From: JACSRF01 sp964504445
GTDB taxonomy: Bacteria > Chloroflexota > Anaerolineae > Promineifilales > Promineifilaceae
Direction of reading: 5' to 3'
NCBI GenBank assembly: GCA_964504445.1
Contig: CAZDEO010000011.1
Location: 22,119-86,118 of the forward strand
DNA: 64,000 nt
Part shown: positions 51,153-59,800 of the stretch, one piece after another
How positions within the stretch are numbered: position 1 is the stretch's first letter
How the letters are laid out: each line of letters begins with the position of its first letter
Position numbers and translations under genes: made by a program
Notes under the pieces: generated by a model
The model's input: the letters and a program-made list of their open reading frames with translations, nothing else
Told to the model about the DNA's origin: nothing
Databases searched by the model: none

Positions 51153-54100
51153 TGAATCTCCTTGATGACGCGGGGAACTGTATAATGCTCTGTCAGCCAG
51201 CGTTCTGCCAGGGGCATCCGCAGGCAATAATAGGTGCCCTCTTGGGATACCCGCAAAGTATCCATTTCCACCAGGTTTTGCAGGTTGCGCCACAAAGCGC
51301 CCTCATTCATGACAGTTAACACGCCACTGCCGGCAATGTGATGAAAGTTTACCCAGCGGTCTGGGGGTGAGAGGGTGGCTATGGCGGTTAGAATGAGTTT
51401 TTGCTGGCGCATGGTTTGGCGGGCAAAACCTATGCTGCTGCCCCACAGGTGGTTAAAGAACTGCTCTCCTTGCTGCGGAATCCACGCATCGAGCAATTCT
51501 TGCAGGTGTAGTGTGGTGATAAACGGCCGTTGCTCCTGATCCGCTCGTGATACCAGCTCCCCACAAATCCATTGCAAATAATAGGGGTGGCGGGCCGTTA
51601 ACTCTAGCAACCCTGCCACCACCTCCGGTTCAAACTGTACCCGCGCCACTGGTTTGGTGATTAGTTCGCGCGCGGCAGTCTCATCCAGCGAACCAATTTT
51701 CTGATGGCGTACCACCTCCAGCATAAAAGAAGCTGCTGGTTGCTGCAACAGATTGTCGAGTACCCCGCCCCCACTAAAGATAATGCTCAGTCCTGTGCGA
51801 TGTTGGATGAGGCTGCGAAAATAACGATTGACATCTGCCAGGGTTACTTCATCCTCTGCCAAACCAGCCAGTAGTTGGAACTCATCCAAAATGAGCACCA
51901 GATGCCGGTCTAGTAAGGCTGGTTCTTGCTCCAGATAATGACGGAAATAGCCCAATGGGTCACGGCGCATGCGATCTGGCGTGGGGGGACGCAGCCGTGG
52001 TCGGGGTAAGATTTTGCGAATGGCGTGCATGATCTCTAACAGGAAGGCGCTGGTAGAACGGCCGCTCAACCGCTGCATGTCAATAGAAGCTAGCAAGTAG
52101 TCGTCGCCGCTCATGACATTTTGCTGAAATTGCAGCAGCAAGGAGGTTTTGCCGATGCGGCGCGGCCCCCAAAGCAGCACCGCTTCGCCAGGCTGCACCC
52201 CGCGCAGGTTGTCTACCAGTGTGCGTAGCTCTTCCCAACGGCCGTAAAACCCCTTGCCACTAACGGGGTTCAGGGTGTAGGGGTTAATGAAATGGCGATC
52301 GAGAACCGAATCATTGACCCAATGACGAGGACGAGTGGGAGGCTGCGAGATGACCCGGCGTACGCCGGCCACTGATTCCAGGCGTTGCCGCAGGTACCCC
52401 AGTTCAGCCTGGGCAATGCTGCCCAAGCCTATGTGAATGTCAGCCGAACCATCAGGCATGCTGTCGGCGTGGAAACTTGTCATGCTGATTTGCCTGTTGC
52501 TTAACACGGTGCTGACGTCGCGTACCAAACCGGGCCGGTCTACTGCAGATATTTCCAGCTCAATATTGTGGGCGGTCTTTACCGTATTCCACTCAGCCTG
52601 TACTTTGGGGTGCAGCCCTTGCACATTGGGGCAGGTTTGTTCGTGAATGACAACGATGTTCCGGCGGTTAATGTAGCCAATGATGGCGTCTGGCGGTTGG
52701 GGAGCGCAACAGCCAGCAATGCGCTGCGGCAGCCCGGCCCCAGAAAGAGACATCACGACCACGGCTTCTGCGGGCAGCATGGTGCGACCAAGATCGTTGT
52801 CTTGATCGCGAAACCAGCGGTGAATGTAGTGGCGGGCTTTGCGGGTTTGTACAATCTCCAGCCAATCGCGAGCAGGGCCAACGCTGGCTTTGCTGGTCAG
52901 AATTTTGACAACATCGCCATTTTCCAGGGTATGGGTTAGAGGAACCATACGGCCGTTGACAAAAGCACCCGTACACTGGTGCCCCATGCTACTGTGCACG
53001 GCATAGGCAAAATCAATCGGCGTAGATTCCCGGGGCAGGATATGCACATCCCGCTTAGGGGTAAAAACGGTAATCATGCCCGGTGGCACTTTTTCTGGTT
53101 CGGCAAAGACGGGCAACAAAGCGGCTGGAATGCCATGCCAGCCAGCCGTAATCCCTAATTCCCCCACAGTGTGCATGTTTTTCTCTTGAATAATGACTAG
53201 CAGCTTACTCCCGGTGTCGTCCACGCGCACCCGGGTATGCAGGGCGCGATAGCCGTTGGCTTTAGGCACCGCCATGGTATCAATTACCTGGCCCTGCTCG
53301 GGTGGCCAAAGCTGATGGATGACGCCAAGGGCCTGGTAGGAAACGGCCGTATCTGGTGTAATGATGAGCAACGGGTGGGTCAGGTGCATGAGAATAGGCT
53401 TTTGCTCATCTATTTGCTGGCGATAGAGACGCGTAAAGCTGACCGGTTTAACCTGTACCTGCACCGGCAGATTAGCTTCCGTAAAGGCCTGCTGCGCGGG
53501 TTGCATGATTGTCTGAACAGCCGCCTGTCGTTTGCTCGTGGGGTAGCGCAATCTGATTTGCGCATATTTGTCTGGTTGTAAAATGCCAAAGGCCGCATCT
53601 TCTAGCTGGCGCTTGATAGCACGCATACCTAGCCGGTTAGCAAAAGGCACGAAGATGTTCATCACGCTTTCGGCAAAGGCGTGCTGCCGTTCCCGGGGTA
53701 GCACATACAACGTTTGGAAATTGTGCAACCGGTCAGCAATTTTCACTACCCCTGCCAGGGGCGCGCGTTGCAAAGAGAGAATCGCCCAGGGCATGCGCTC
53801 GGCCATGTGGTCCAAACTGTCCAACCATTCATCAGACTTTTGCAATGGGTAAACAGGCCCTAAACGACCCAACTTGGCAACTTCCTGCACCAGGCTCGTG
53901 ATTTCTGGGCCAAATTGGGCATTTAGGGCGGCAATCGGTGGGGGCGTGGCATAGTTTTCTTTGAGTACATCGTGCAGCAAACCCGCAGCTACGATGTATG
54001 CCGGTGCACGCCAGGTTGCCAGGTAAGCGGCTACGGCAATGGCGTGGGTGACGTAAGCCGTGCCGTTCAGCCGTTCGTAACCTTGATGGGCGGCAACGGC

Positions 54101-54199
54101 CGTTGCCAGTGCAGCCACCACCAACTCCTGGTCTTCATCATTCAGGTAAGTGGCAACCGTTTGGAGCAGAGCTTGTCCAGGGAGAGAGAGGGATGTCAT
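51140..54199 (-). CDS. RelA/SpoT homologue fused to a STAND ATPase
   Basis: 1019 residues from ATG 54199. GTG 54208 is possible. The first ~620 residues follow a long RSH protein: HD domain (YVTHAIAVA, LLHDVLKEN, KIADRLHNF), a synthetase-like domain (VPKANGYRALHT, NMHTVGELGITAGWHG), TGS (TPKRDVHILPRESTPIDFAY), Cys-rich RIS (IAGCCAPQPPDAIIGYI) and ACT (ELEISAVDRPGLVRDVSTVL). Residues ~660-1019 form a STAND ATPase (Walker A WGPRRIGKTSL, Walker B LVLILDEFQLL). Metal His/His-Asp/Asp of the hydrolase remain, but HDVxEDT is HDVLKEN. In the synthetase, the conserved Asp and the EVQIRT motif are altered, so ordinary (p)ppGpp turnover is doubtful. This fusion is not one I know. Confidence 0.88.
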   Translation of the reverse strand: MTSLSLPGQALLQTVATYLNDEDQELVVAALATAVAAHQGYERLNGTAYVTHAIAVAAYLATWRAPAYIVAAGLLHDVLKENYATPPPIAALNAQFGPEITSLVQEVAKLGRLGPVYPLQKSDEWLDSLDHMAERMPWAILSLQRAPLAGVVKIADRLHNFQTLYVLPRERQHAFAESVMNIFVPFANRLGMRAIKRQLEDAAFGILQPDKYAQIRLRYPTSKRQAAVQTIMQPAQQAFTEANLPVQVQVKPVSFTRLYRQQIDEQKPILMHLTHPLLIITPDTAVSYQALGVIHQLWPPEQGQVIDTMAVPKANGYRALHTRVRVDDTGSKLLVIIQEKNMHTVGELGITAGWHGIPAALLPVFAEPEKVPPGMITVFTPKRDVHILPRESTPIDFAYAVHSSMGHQCTGAFVNGRMVPLTHTLENGDVVKILTSKASVGPARDWLEIVQTRKARHYIHRWFRDQDNDLGRTMLPAEAVVVMSLSGAGLPQRIAGCCAPQPPDAIIGYINRRNIVVIHEQTCPNVQGLHPKVQAEWNTVKTAHNIELEISAVDRPGLVRDVSTVLSNRQISMTSFHADSMPDGSADIHIGLGSIAQAELGYLRQRLESVAGVRRVISQPPTRPRHWVNDSVLDRHFINPYTLNPVSGKGFYGRWEELRTLVDNLRGVQPGEAVLLWGPRRIGKTSLLLQFQQNVMSGDDYLLASIDMQRLSGRSTSAFLLEIMHAIRKILPRPRLRPPTPDRMRRDPLGYFRHYLEQEPALLDRHLVLILDEFQLLAGLAEDEVTLADVNRYFRSLIQHRTGLSIIFSGGGVLDNLLQQPAASFMLEVVRHQKIGSLDETAARELITKPVARVQFEPEVVAGLLELTARHPYYLQWICGELVSRADQEQRPFITTLHLQELLDAWIPQQGEQFFNHLWGSSIGFARQTMRQQKLILTAIATLSPPDRWVNFHHIAGSGVLTVMNEGALWRNLQNLVEMDTLRVSQEGTYYCLRMPLAERWLTEHYTVPRVIKEIQWPG

Positions 54200-54287
54200 A
54201 GCCAACACACTTGTCCAACGGGTACAAGTTTCAGAAATCGAGTTATGAACTGCAACCCCACAAGGATTGAGCGTCCAATATCTTCTC

Positions 54288-54332
54288 AGTATAATGCTTG
54301 TTCGTCGTTTTGTCTATATGGCGACGAACAAG
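54288..54332 (-). promoter_or_regulatory. Promoter with overlapping inverted repeat for the RSH-STAND operon
   Basis: Minus strand TAGACA (54311-54316), a 17-bp spacer and TATACT (54288-54293). An 11-bp inverted repeat, CTTGTTCGTCG/CGACGAACAAG (54297-54307 and 54322-54332), brackets the -35, so a dimeric regulator could block it. The same repeat could also end the upstream PAP2 gene transcript. Confidence 0.6.
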
Positions 54333-54376
54333 AGCCGCGAAATTTCTTGTTATAGGCTATGCAGAAAAGAGGTCTT

Positions 54377-54997
54377 TTAGAAACAGCCCATCAGAGCCAG
54401 GGCCAGAACGCTGGCGGCGCCAAGGAAGCCACCCGCAACGACTTGCGAAATGGTGTGACGCTTGAGATAGAGACGTACCCAGCTGACACTGATCACAAAG
54501 GGAAGAACGATGAGACTGGCGGCCCAGCCAAAGACCAACCAGACAATAGTCATGGTGGCGACAACACCGGTGACGTGAATGCTGATAAGCCAGAAAATGT
54601 TGATGACAGCCAGTGCTGCCAGCTCCACCACGTTGAAAATGAGCAAGCAACGCATAGTTTCTGGCCCCTGGAGCCAATTGACTAGGAGCAGGCCAAACAG
54701 GGCGCAGGCAATGGCGATGATGTAAGGCCAATGGCGTTCGCCGGTGTTGCTCATGTGCAGTTCGCTGATGCGCCCCGTCTTGAGCAGGTAGACGACAAAG
54801 AGAATGGGCAGTAGAGAGACGAAAAGCCCGTAGCCGGCAGCCCAGGCCATGCCTTCCCAAAACGGCCGTTCCTTCAACGCAATAGCCAGCCCCAGCAAGG
54901 CAAACATCACCGGCGGGCTGACCACGTTGGAGTAAACCCGCGCCGCTTTGACGCCACCTACGCGGTTGTGCAATAGTTCATCCAGAGGGCGCTTCAT
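54377..54997 (-). CDS. PAP2-like membrane phosphatase-family protein
   Basis: 206 residues from ATG 54997. The longer frame overlaps ahcY and a low-complexity GAGCAG repeat. Six membrane spans. The pattern SIHVTGVVATMTI and later WVRLYLKRHTISQVVAGGFLG recalls the SxxH and Rx5Hx(3-4)Q/D motifs of type-2 phosphatidic acid phosphatases, although the first KxxxxxxRP motif is not clear. A lipid or isoprenoid-phosphate substrate is a guess. Confidence 0.7.
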   Translation of the reverse strand: MKRPLDELLHNRVGGVKAARVYSNVVSPPVMFALLGLAIALKERPFWEGMAWAAGYGLFVSLLPILFVVYLLKTGRISELHMSNTGERHWPYIIAIACALFGLLLVNWLQGPETMRCLLIFNVVELAALAVINIFWLISIHVTGVVATMTIVWLVFGWAASLIVLPFVISVSWVRLYLKRHTISQVVAGGFLGAASVLALALMGCF

Positions 54998-55065
54998 GAG
55001 CAGAGGAGCAGAGGAGCAGGGGAGCAGAGGCCAAATTACCCCTGCCCCCTGGCCCCCAGGCTTTC

Positions 55066-56325
55066 TTATGTGCCTTCTTCCCAAGAATTCAGGTATTTCA
55101 CTTGTTCCGGGGTCAGCACGTCAATCTGAATGCCCATAGCGGCCAGCTTAATGCGGGCAATCTCCTGGTCTACCTCTTCGGGCACGGTGTAGACGCGGTT
55201 TTCCAGCTTGCCCTTGTTGTCCAGCAGGTATTTGGCAGCCATGGCCTGGCCGGCGAAGCTCATGTCCATGACGGCGGCAGGGTGGCCTTCGGCGGCAGCC
55301 AGGTTAATCAGGCGGCCTTCGCCCAGCAGGTTAATTTTCTTACCAGATTTGAGGGTGTACTGCTCGACGAACGGCCGTACCAGCTTCGGGTCATCTACCG
55401 CCAGTTCCCGCAAGGCAATCTTGTTGATTTCCACGTCAAAGTGGCCAGAATTGGCCACCACGGCCCCATCCTTCATCACTTCCATGTGGTGGCGGTCTAT
55501 CACGTTAATGTCACCGGTGGCTGTGACAAAAATATCGCCCTGCGGCGCCGCCTCCATCATCGGCAGCACGCGGAAGCCATCCATCACCGCCTCGAGCGCT
55601 TTCAGCGGGTCAATTTCGGTGACGATGACGTTGGCGCCTAGCCCTTTGGCGCGCATAGCAATGCCCCGGCTGCACCAACCGTAGCCGCCCACCACCACCG
55701 TGCGCCCGGCAATCAGGAAGTTCGTGGCGCGCACGATGCCGTCCATGGTGGACTGGCCCGTGCCGTAGCGATTGTCAAAAAGGTGTTTGGTCAGGGCGTC
55801 GTTGACGGCCATCATGGGGAATTCTAGCTTGCCGTCGGCGGCCATGGCCCGCAGGCGCACAATGCCCGTCGTGGTTTCTTCGGTACCGCCAATGACGTTG
55901 CCCATCACCTCCCGGCGGGACTTATGCAGGGTGCTGACCAGGTCAGCGCCGTCATCCATGATAATGTGCGGCTTATGGTCCAGCACGGCGTTGATGTGTT
56001 TGTGATAGGTGGGGGTGTCTTCGCCCTTGATGGCGTAGACGGGGATTTCGTAGTAAGAAACCAGGGCCGCGGCCACGTCGTCCTGGGTACTCAGCGGGTT
56101 GCTGGCCGACAGTACCACGTCAGCGCCCCCGGCTTGCAGGGTGATCATCAGGTTGGCAGTTTCGGTGGTGACGTGCATGGTGGCGCCCACGCGTATGCCG
56201 GAGAACGGCCGTTCTGCCCCGAACTGCTGCTGAATCCCACGCAAAACAGCCATTTCCTGCTCAGCCCATTCAATGCGATGGCGGCCACCCGGGGCCAGGT
56301 CAATATTTTTAATGTCGTAATCCAT
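55066..56325 (-). CDS. ahcY: Adenosylhomocysteinase
   Basis: 419 residues, full length without the C-terminal extension seen in some homologues, with AAGGAG before the ATG. It splits S-adenosylhomocysteine into adenosine and homocysteine using bound NAD. Motifs: ATMHVTTETANLMITL, ALVSYYEIPVYAIKGE, MDDGADLVSTLH, NRYGTGQSTMDGI, the NAD site VVGGYGWCSRGIAMRAKGLG and NSGHFDVEI. The PfkB kinase upstream may be the partner that removes the adenosine. Confidence 0.98.
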   Translation of the reverse strand: MDYDIKNIDLAPGGRHRIEWAEQEMAVLRGIQQQFGAERPFSGIRVGATMHVTTETANLMITLQAGGADVVLSASNPLSTQDDVAAALVSYYEIPVYAIKGEDTPTYHKHINAVLDHKPHIIMDDGADLVSTLHKSRREVMGNVIGGTEETTTGIVRLRAMAADGKLEFPMMAVNDALTKHLFDNRYGTGQSTMDGIVRATNFLIAGRTVVVGGYGWCSRGIAMRAKGLGANVIVTEIDPLKALEAVMDGFRVLPMMEAAPQGDIFVTATGDINVIDRHHMEVMKDGAVVANSGHFDVEINKIALRELAVDDPKLVRPFVEQYTLKSGKKINLLGEGRLINLAAAEGHPAAVMDMSFAGQAMAAKYLLDNKGKLENRVYTVPEEVDQEIARIKLAAMGIQIDVLTPEQVKYLNSWEEGT

Positions 56326-56465
56326 GAAAATCTCCTTAATATTTCAGGAACACAGAGTTTCACAGAGACGGCCCAGAGAACGCGGAGAGAAGAAGCGAAA
56401 AAAATCTTTGGGTTCTCTCTGTGTTCTCCGAGTCTTCTCTGTGCCCTCTATGTAACTCTTAATTT

Positions 56466-57428
56466 TTACAAAAGCGCATCTAGCGCGCCATTGTCATCAA
56501 AATTGGTCCGGTAGCGGACAACAAATTCAGCTGGTGTGAAAAAATGATTTTGGGTGCCAAGCTGCTCCAGCACATAAGTAGCGGCGACAGCCCCCATGCG
56601 CCCACACACGTCCCAGGGCAAGCCCAACTGCATGCCCCGCATCAGTGCCGCCCGAAAAGCATCCCCCACACCGGTGGGTTCCACAATTTTGTGCGGCGGC
56701 ACCACGGGAATGTGGTATTCTGCGCCGTCAATGAGCAGCCAGGCCCCTTTCGCTCCCTTCGTCACCAACAGTCCACCTACTTTGCCCAAAATATCTGTTT
56801 CCTTCAAGCCGGTGCGGTCTTGAATAAGGCTGTATTCGTACTCATTGACGGTAAGCAAGGCGCAGCCATCCAACCCGGCATAGAGTTCTTCCCCGGAAAG
56901 CCGGACGGTTTGCTGGCTGGGATCATAAATGTACGGGATTCCGGACAACCGGCATTCGGCGGCGTAGGCTTGCATGGCGGCGGGATCGTTCGGGGAAATA
57001 ATGGCTAAATCAGCGTCGGCGGCGTACTCAGCAAAGGTCAGTTCGCGGGCGTGGGCCATGGCGCCGGTGTAAAAACTGGCGATCTGGTTCTGTTCCAAAT
57101 CGGTGTTGACAAAGAAGGATGCCGTAAAGTCTCCCGCAATCTCTACAATGGCCGAGGTGTCCACGCCAAACTGTTCCAGCCAGGCGCGGTATTCGGCAAA
57201 ATCTTGCCCGGCAGTAGCCATGACTTTGGGACGGCCGCCCAGCAAAGCCAGCGTGTAGGCAATGTTGGGCGCCGTGCCACCCCGCTGCCGCTTGAGAGAG
57301 TCTACTAAAAAACTGAGACTGACATTTTGCAGGTGCTCGGCCAGCAGCATTTCCCGGAAACGGCCAGGGAAGGACATGAGATAGTCAAAGGCGATGGAGC
57401 CGGTGATGACGATATTTTTTGCGATCAT
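56466..57428 (-). CDS. PfkB-family sugar/nucleoside kinase, probably adenosine kinase
   Basis: 320 residues. Ribokinase-fold motifs: N-terminal NIVITGSIAFDYLMSFPGRF, GGTAPNIAYTLALLGG, TVNEYE, and the ATP/catalytic motif VEPTGVGDAFRAALMRG with its base Asp. Position next to ahcY suggests phosphorylation of the adenosine released by SAH hydrolysis, as seen in other bacteria with this pair. Its ATG overlaps the stop of the preceding glycosyltransferase gene (ATGA), so the two are cotranslated. Confidence 0.88.
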   Translation of the reverse strand: MIAKNIVITGSIAFDYLMSFPGRFREMLLAEHLQNVSLSFLVDSLKRQRGGTAPNIAYTLALLGGRPKVMATAGQDFAEYRAWLEQFGVDTSAIVEIAGDFTASFFVNTDLEQNQIASFYTGAMAHARELTFAEYAADADLAIISPNDPAAMQAYAAECRLSGIPYIYDPSQQTVRLSGEELYAGLDGCALLTVNEYEYSLIQDRTGLKETDILGKVGGLLVTKGAKGAWLLIDGAEYHIPVVPPHKIVEPTGVGDAFRAALMRGMQLGLPWDVCGRMGAVAATYVLEQLGTQNHFFTPAEFVVRYRTNFDDNGALDALL

Positions 57429-58180
57429 AGTTTTGTTTGGGAGCCAGCGTTAGAGTTCATGGTTGAAGGGCCAGATTTGTAGAGAGGGGTGAGGCCCAAA
57501 CGGTCGCGCAGCATGGTGAAGATGATTTGTAGACCGTCGCGCACGGTGATTTTTTTGCCTTCGGCATAGGTGCGGGGGTCGTAATTAATAGGAACCTCCA
57601 CAATTTTGTGGCCGGCCAGCAGCACTTTGTTGGTTAACTCAAATTCCAGGTTGAAGCCGGTGAGGGTGAGGTGCAGGGATTTGGCTACGTCGGCGCGGAC
57701 CATTTTGGTGCCGGTGCCGACGTCGGTAAGCTTGCTGCCGAACAAGAGGTTGGTGAGGAAGGTCCACAGGCGCACGCCCAGGTAGGCGTGGGCATATTCG
57801 TAGCGCACGTCGCCACCCAAAATGCGTGACCCGTACACGGCCGTTGCCCCTGTTTCCTCCACTTTACGGCAAAATTTGGGGTGTTCAGCCGGGTCATACT
57901 CTTTATCAGCGTCTTGGATGATTAAATAATCCCCAGTCAGGTTCTCAATGCCGGTGCGAATAGACATCCCTTTCCCCATATTTTGCTCATGGTAAAAAAC
58001 CCGAATCTCTGAGTCGTTAATTTGTTGCAGAATTTCTCGCGTGCCATCAGTGGAGAAGTTGTCCACAACGATGATTTCCCGCTCCCAGTTGTCGCCCAAA
58101 TTAACAGCCTGGGTACGGGCTATCACGTCGGCAATGGTGTCGCGTTCGTTATAGCAGCAGATGATGACAGAAAGTTTCAT
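57425..58180 (-). CDS. Family 2 glycosyltransferase
   Basis: 251 residues from ATG 58180 (MKLSVIICCYNERDTIADVI). GT-A fold: nucleotide-sugar binding at the N-terminus, IIVVDNFSTDGTREIL, the metal motif in IIQDADKEYDPAEHP and GTKMVRADVAKSLHLTLTGF. It resembles dolichol/undecaprenol-phosphate mannosyl- or glucosyltransferases. One ACGGCCGT lies in the gene. It forms a run with rfbH and the PfkB gene. Confidence 0.92.
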   Translation of the reverse strand: MKLSVIICCYNERDTIADVIARTQAVNLGDNWEREIIVVDNFSTDGTREILQQINDSEIRVFYHEQNMGKGMSIRTGIENLTGDYLIIQDADKEYDPAEHPKFCRKVEETGATAVYGSRILGGDVRYEYAHAYLGVRLWTFLTNLLFGSKLTDVGTGTKMVRADVAKSLHLTLTGFNLEFELTNKVLLAGHKIVEVPINYDPRTYAEGKKITVRDGLQIIFTMLRDRLGLTPLYKSGPSTMNSNAGSQTKL

Positions 58181-58254
58181 AAATAGAGTGTAGAGATAGA
58201 GGATAGAGTGAGAGACAAAGTTAGGTGTAGGCGTCTCTAGCTCCATGGGCTATC

Positions 58255-59571
58255 TCAAAATTGCTTAAAGAATTTACCAAAAGTGTCAATGATATAGTCC
58301 AGGCGTGGTATGTCCAGACCGGGAAAAACGCCAATAAAGAAAGCGCCACGCATGATTTGGTCGGCCACCGCCAAATCGCTAACCTGGCGATAGGTAATTT
58401 CCTGGTAGGCGGGTTGGCGCAGGATGTTGCCGGCAAAAATCAGGCGCGTTTGCACCTTGTGTTGCTCCAGAAAGCGGGTTAATTCGTGGCGCATGAAGGG
58501 CGCGTCATCCCGCACCAGCAGCGGAAAGGCAAACCAGGAAACGTCGGCTTTGGCGTCCCAGGTGGGCAGGTGCAGGAAGTCTGCATAGGGTTTTAGCCCA
58601 CCATACAAATAGGCAAAGTTGCGCTTGCGGGCGGCAATGAAACCGGGCAGTTTGTCTAGCTGCGCCAGCCCCATGGCGGCCTGGGGATCGGTAATTTTCA
58701 AATTGTAGCCAATTTCGGTGTAATAGTAGCGGTGGTCGTAGTAGCCGGGCACGCCAGGAATTTCTTGCTCGAAGCGGCGGCCACATTTGCCGTTGACGGG
58801 ATATTCATAGCCGCACCAGCAGTCGCGCCCCCAATCACGGACGGCGCGGGCGATTTTGGCCAGCTTGGGGCGGTTGGTGTAAACGGCGCCGCCCTCGCCC
58901 ATGGTGATATGGTGGGCGGGGAAGAAGCTGAGGGTGGCCATGTGCCCGAAGGTGCCGACCAGCTTGCCGTCCCAGCGGCTGCCCAGGGCGTCGCAGGTAT
59001 CTTCGATGAGGTAGAGATTGTGCTTTTTAACGAAGGCCATGACAGCGTCCATGTCGGCGGGGTTGCCCAGGGTATGGGCAAAGATGAGGGCGCGGGTGCG
59101 GGGGGACACGGCCGTTTCCAACTGGGCCGGGTCTAAATTATAGTCCCCCAGGCGGCTGTCAACGAAGACGGGCGTGAGCTGGTTTTGGATGATGGGGTTG
59201 ACGGTAGTGGGGAAGCTGGCGGCGGGCACAATCACCTCGTCGCCGGGCAGCAGCCGGGTTTCCAGCTTCATGGAGCGCAGGGTGGTGATGGCTAACAGAT
59301 TGGCGGAGGAGCCAGAGTTGGTGGGCACAACTTCGCGCACGCCCAGGAATTGGCCCAACTTTTGCTCAAACTGTTGGGCATACGGCCCGGCTGTGAGCCA
59401 GAAATCCAGCACGGCGCTGACCATATTTTGCATTTCTTGTTCGTCGTACACGCGCCCGGCATAGCTGACGGCCGTTTCCCCTGGGGTAAAGGGCTGCTCC
59501 TGGTGCGTTTGACGATAATATTCGGCTACCTGCATCAGAATTGCCTGGCGCAGTTCTTCATTGTTGCTCAT
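58255..59571 (-). CDS. rfbH: RfbH-type CDP-4-keto-6-deoxyglucose-3-dehydrase
   Basis: 438 residues. PLP/PMP enzymes of the DegT/DnrJ fold that remove the 3-hydroxyl of CDP-sugars on the way to 3,6-dideoxyhexoses. Typical aminotransferase motifs are GDEVIVPAASFPTTVNP and EDTCDALGS. The usual PLP Lys is replaced by His in FFPAHHITMGEGG, the hallmark of the E1/DdhC class, and the Cys-rich stretch GRDCWCGYEYPVNGKCGRRF fits its [2Fe-2S] site. It points to a dideoxysugar-bearing surface glycan. No reductase partner (E3) or epimerases are within the window. Confidence 0.94.
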   Translation of the reverse strand: MSNNEELRQAILMQVAEYYRQTHQEQPFTPGETAVSYAGRVYDEQEMQNMVSAVLDFWLTAGPYAQQFEQKLGQFLGVREVVPTNSGSSANLLAITTLRSMKLETRLLPGDEVIVPAASFPTTVNPIIQNQLTPVFVDSRLGDYNLDPAQLETAVSPRTRALIFAHTLGNPADMDAVMAFVKKHNLYLIEDTCDALGSRWDGKLVGTFGHMATLSFFPAHHITMGEGGAVYTNRPKLAKIARAVRDWGRDCWCGYEYPVNGKCGRRFEQEIPGVPGYYDHRYYYTEIGYNLKITDPQAAMGLAQLDKLPGFIAARKRNFAYLYGGLKPYADFLHLPTWDAKADVSWFAFPLLVRDDAPFMRHELTRFLEQHKVQTRLIFAGNILRQPAYQEITYRQVSDLAVADQIMRGAFFIGVFPGLDIPRLDYIIDTFGKFFKQF

Positions 59572-59616
59572 CTTTTTTCCGTCTCAACTCGGGCGTTGGT
59601 TCTTTTATCAGACAAA

Positions 59617-59675
59617 ACCTGCGAGGATTTTGACGATTCCGTCAACTTCACACCAGCGGTGCAACCCTCGCAGGT
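59617..59675. repeat. 59-nt multi-stem palindromic element
   Basis: Outer arms ACCTGCGAGG and CCTCGCAGGT (10 bp) enclose two further hairpins, TGACG-ATTC-CGTCA and CACC-AGC-GGTG. The result is a compact three-way-junction shape. It lies between rfbH and its promoter-like element. Likely a dispersed intergenic repeat. Confidence 0.75.
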
Positions 59676-59728
59676 CTAAAATTCGCCAGACTCCATTTCC
59701 ATTTCTCAGGTGCTAAAGCCGGGAAGCG

Positions 59729-59740
59729 ATTATAGCACAG
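59729..59740 (-). promoter_or_regulatory. Extended -10 element upstream of rfbH
   Basis: Minus strand CTGTGCTATAAT, identical to the element of the DGR target gene. It lies 158 bp from the rfbH start and the multi-stem element sits between. No -35 is evident. Confidence 0.5.
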
Positions 59741-59800
59741 GCAAGGGTAGAACCAAGTCATTGGGGAGCGACGATTTTAGCCGGCTTAACGACGGACTGT

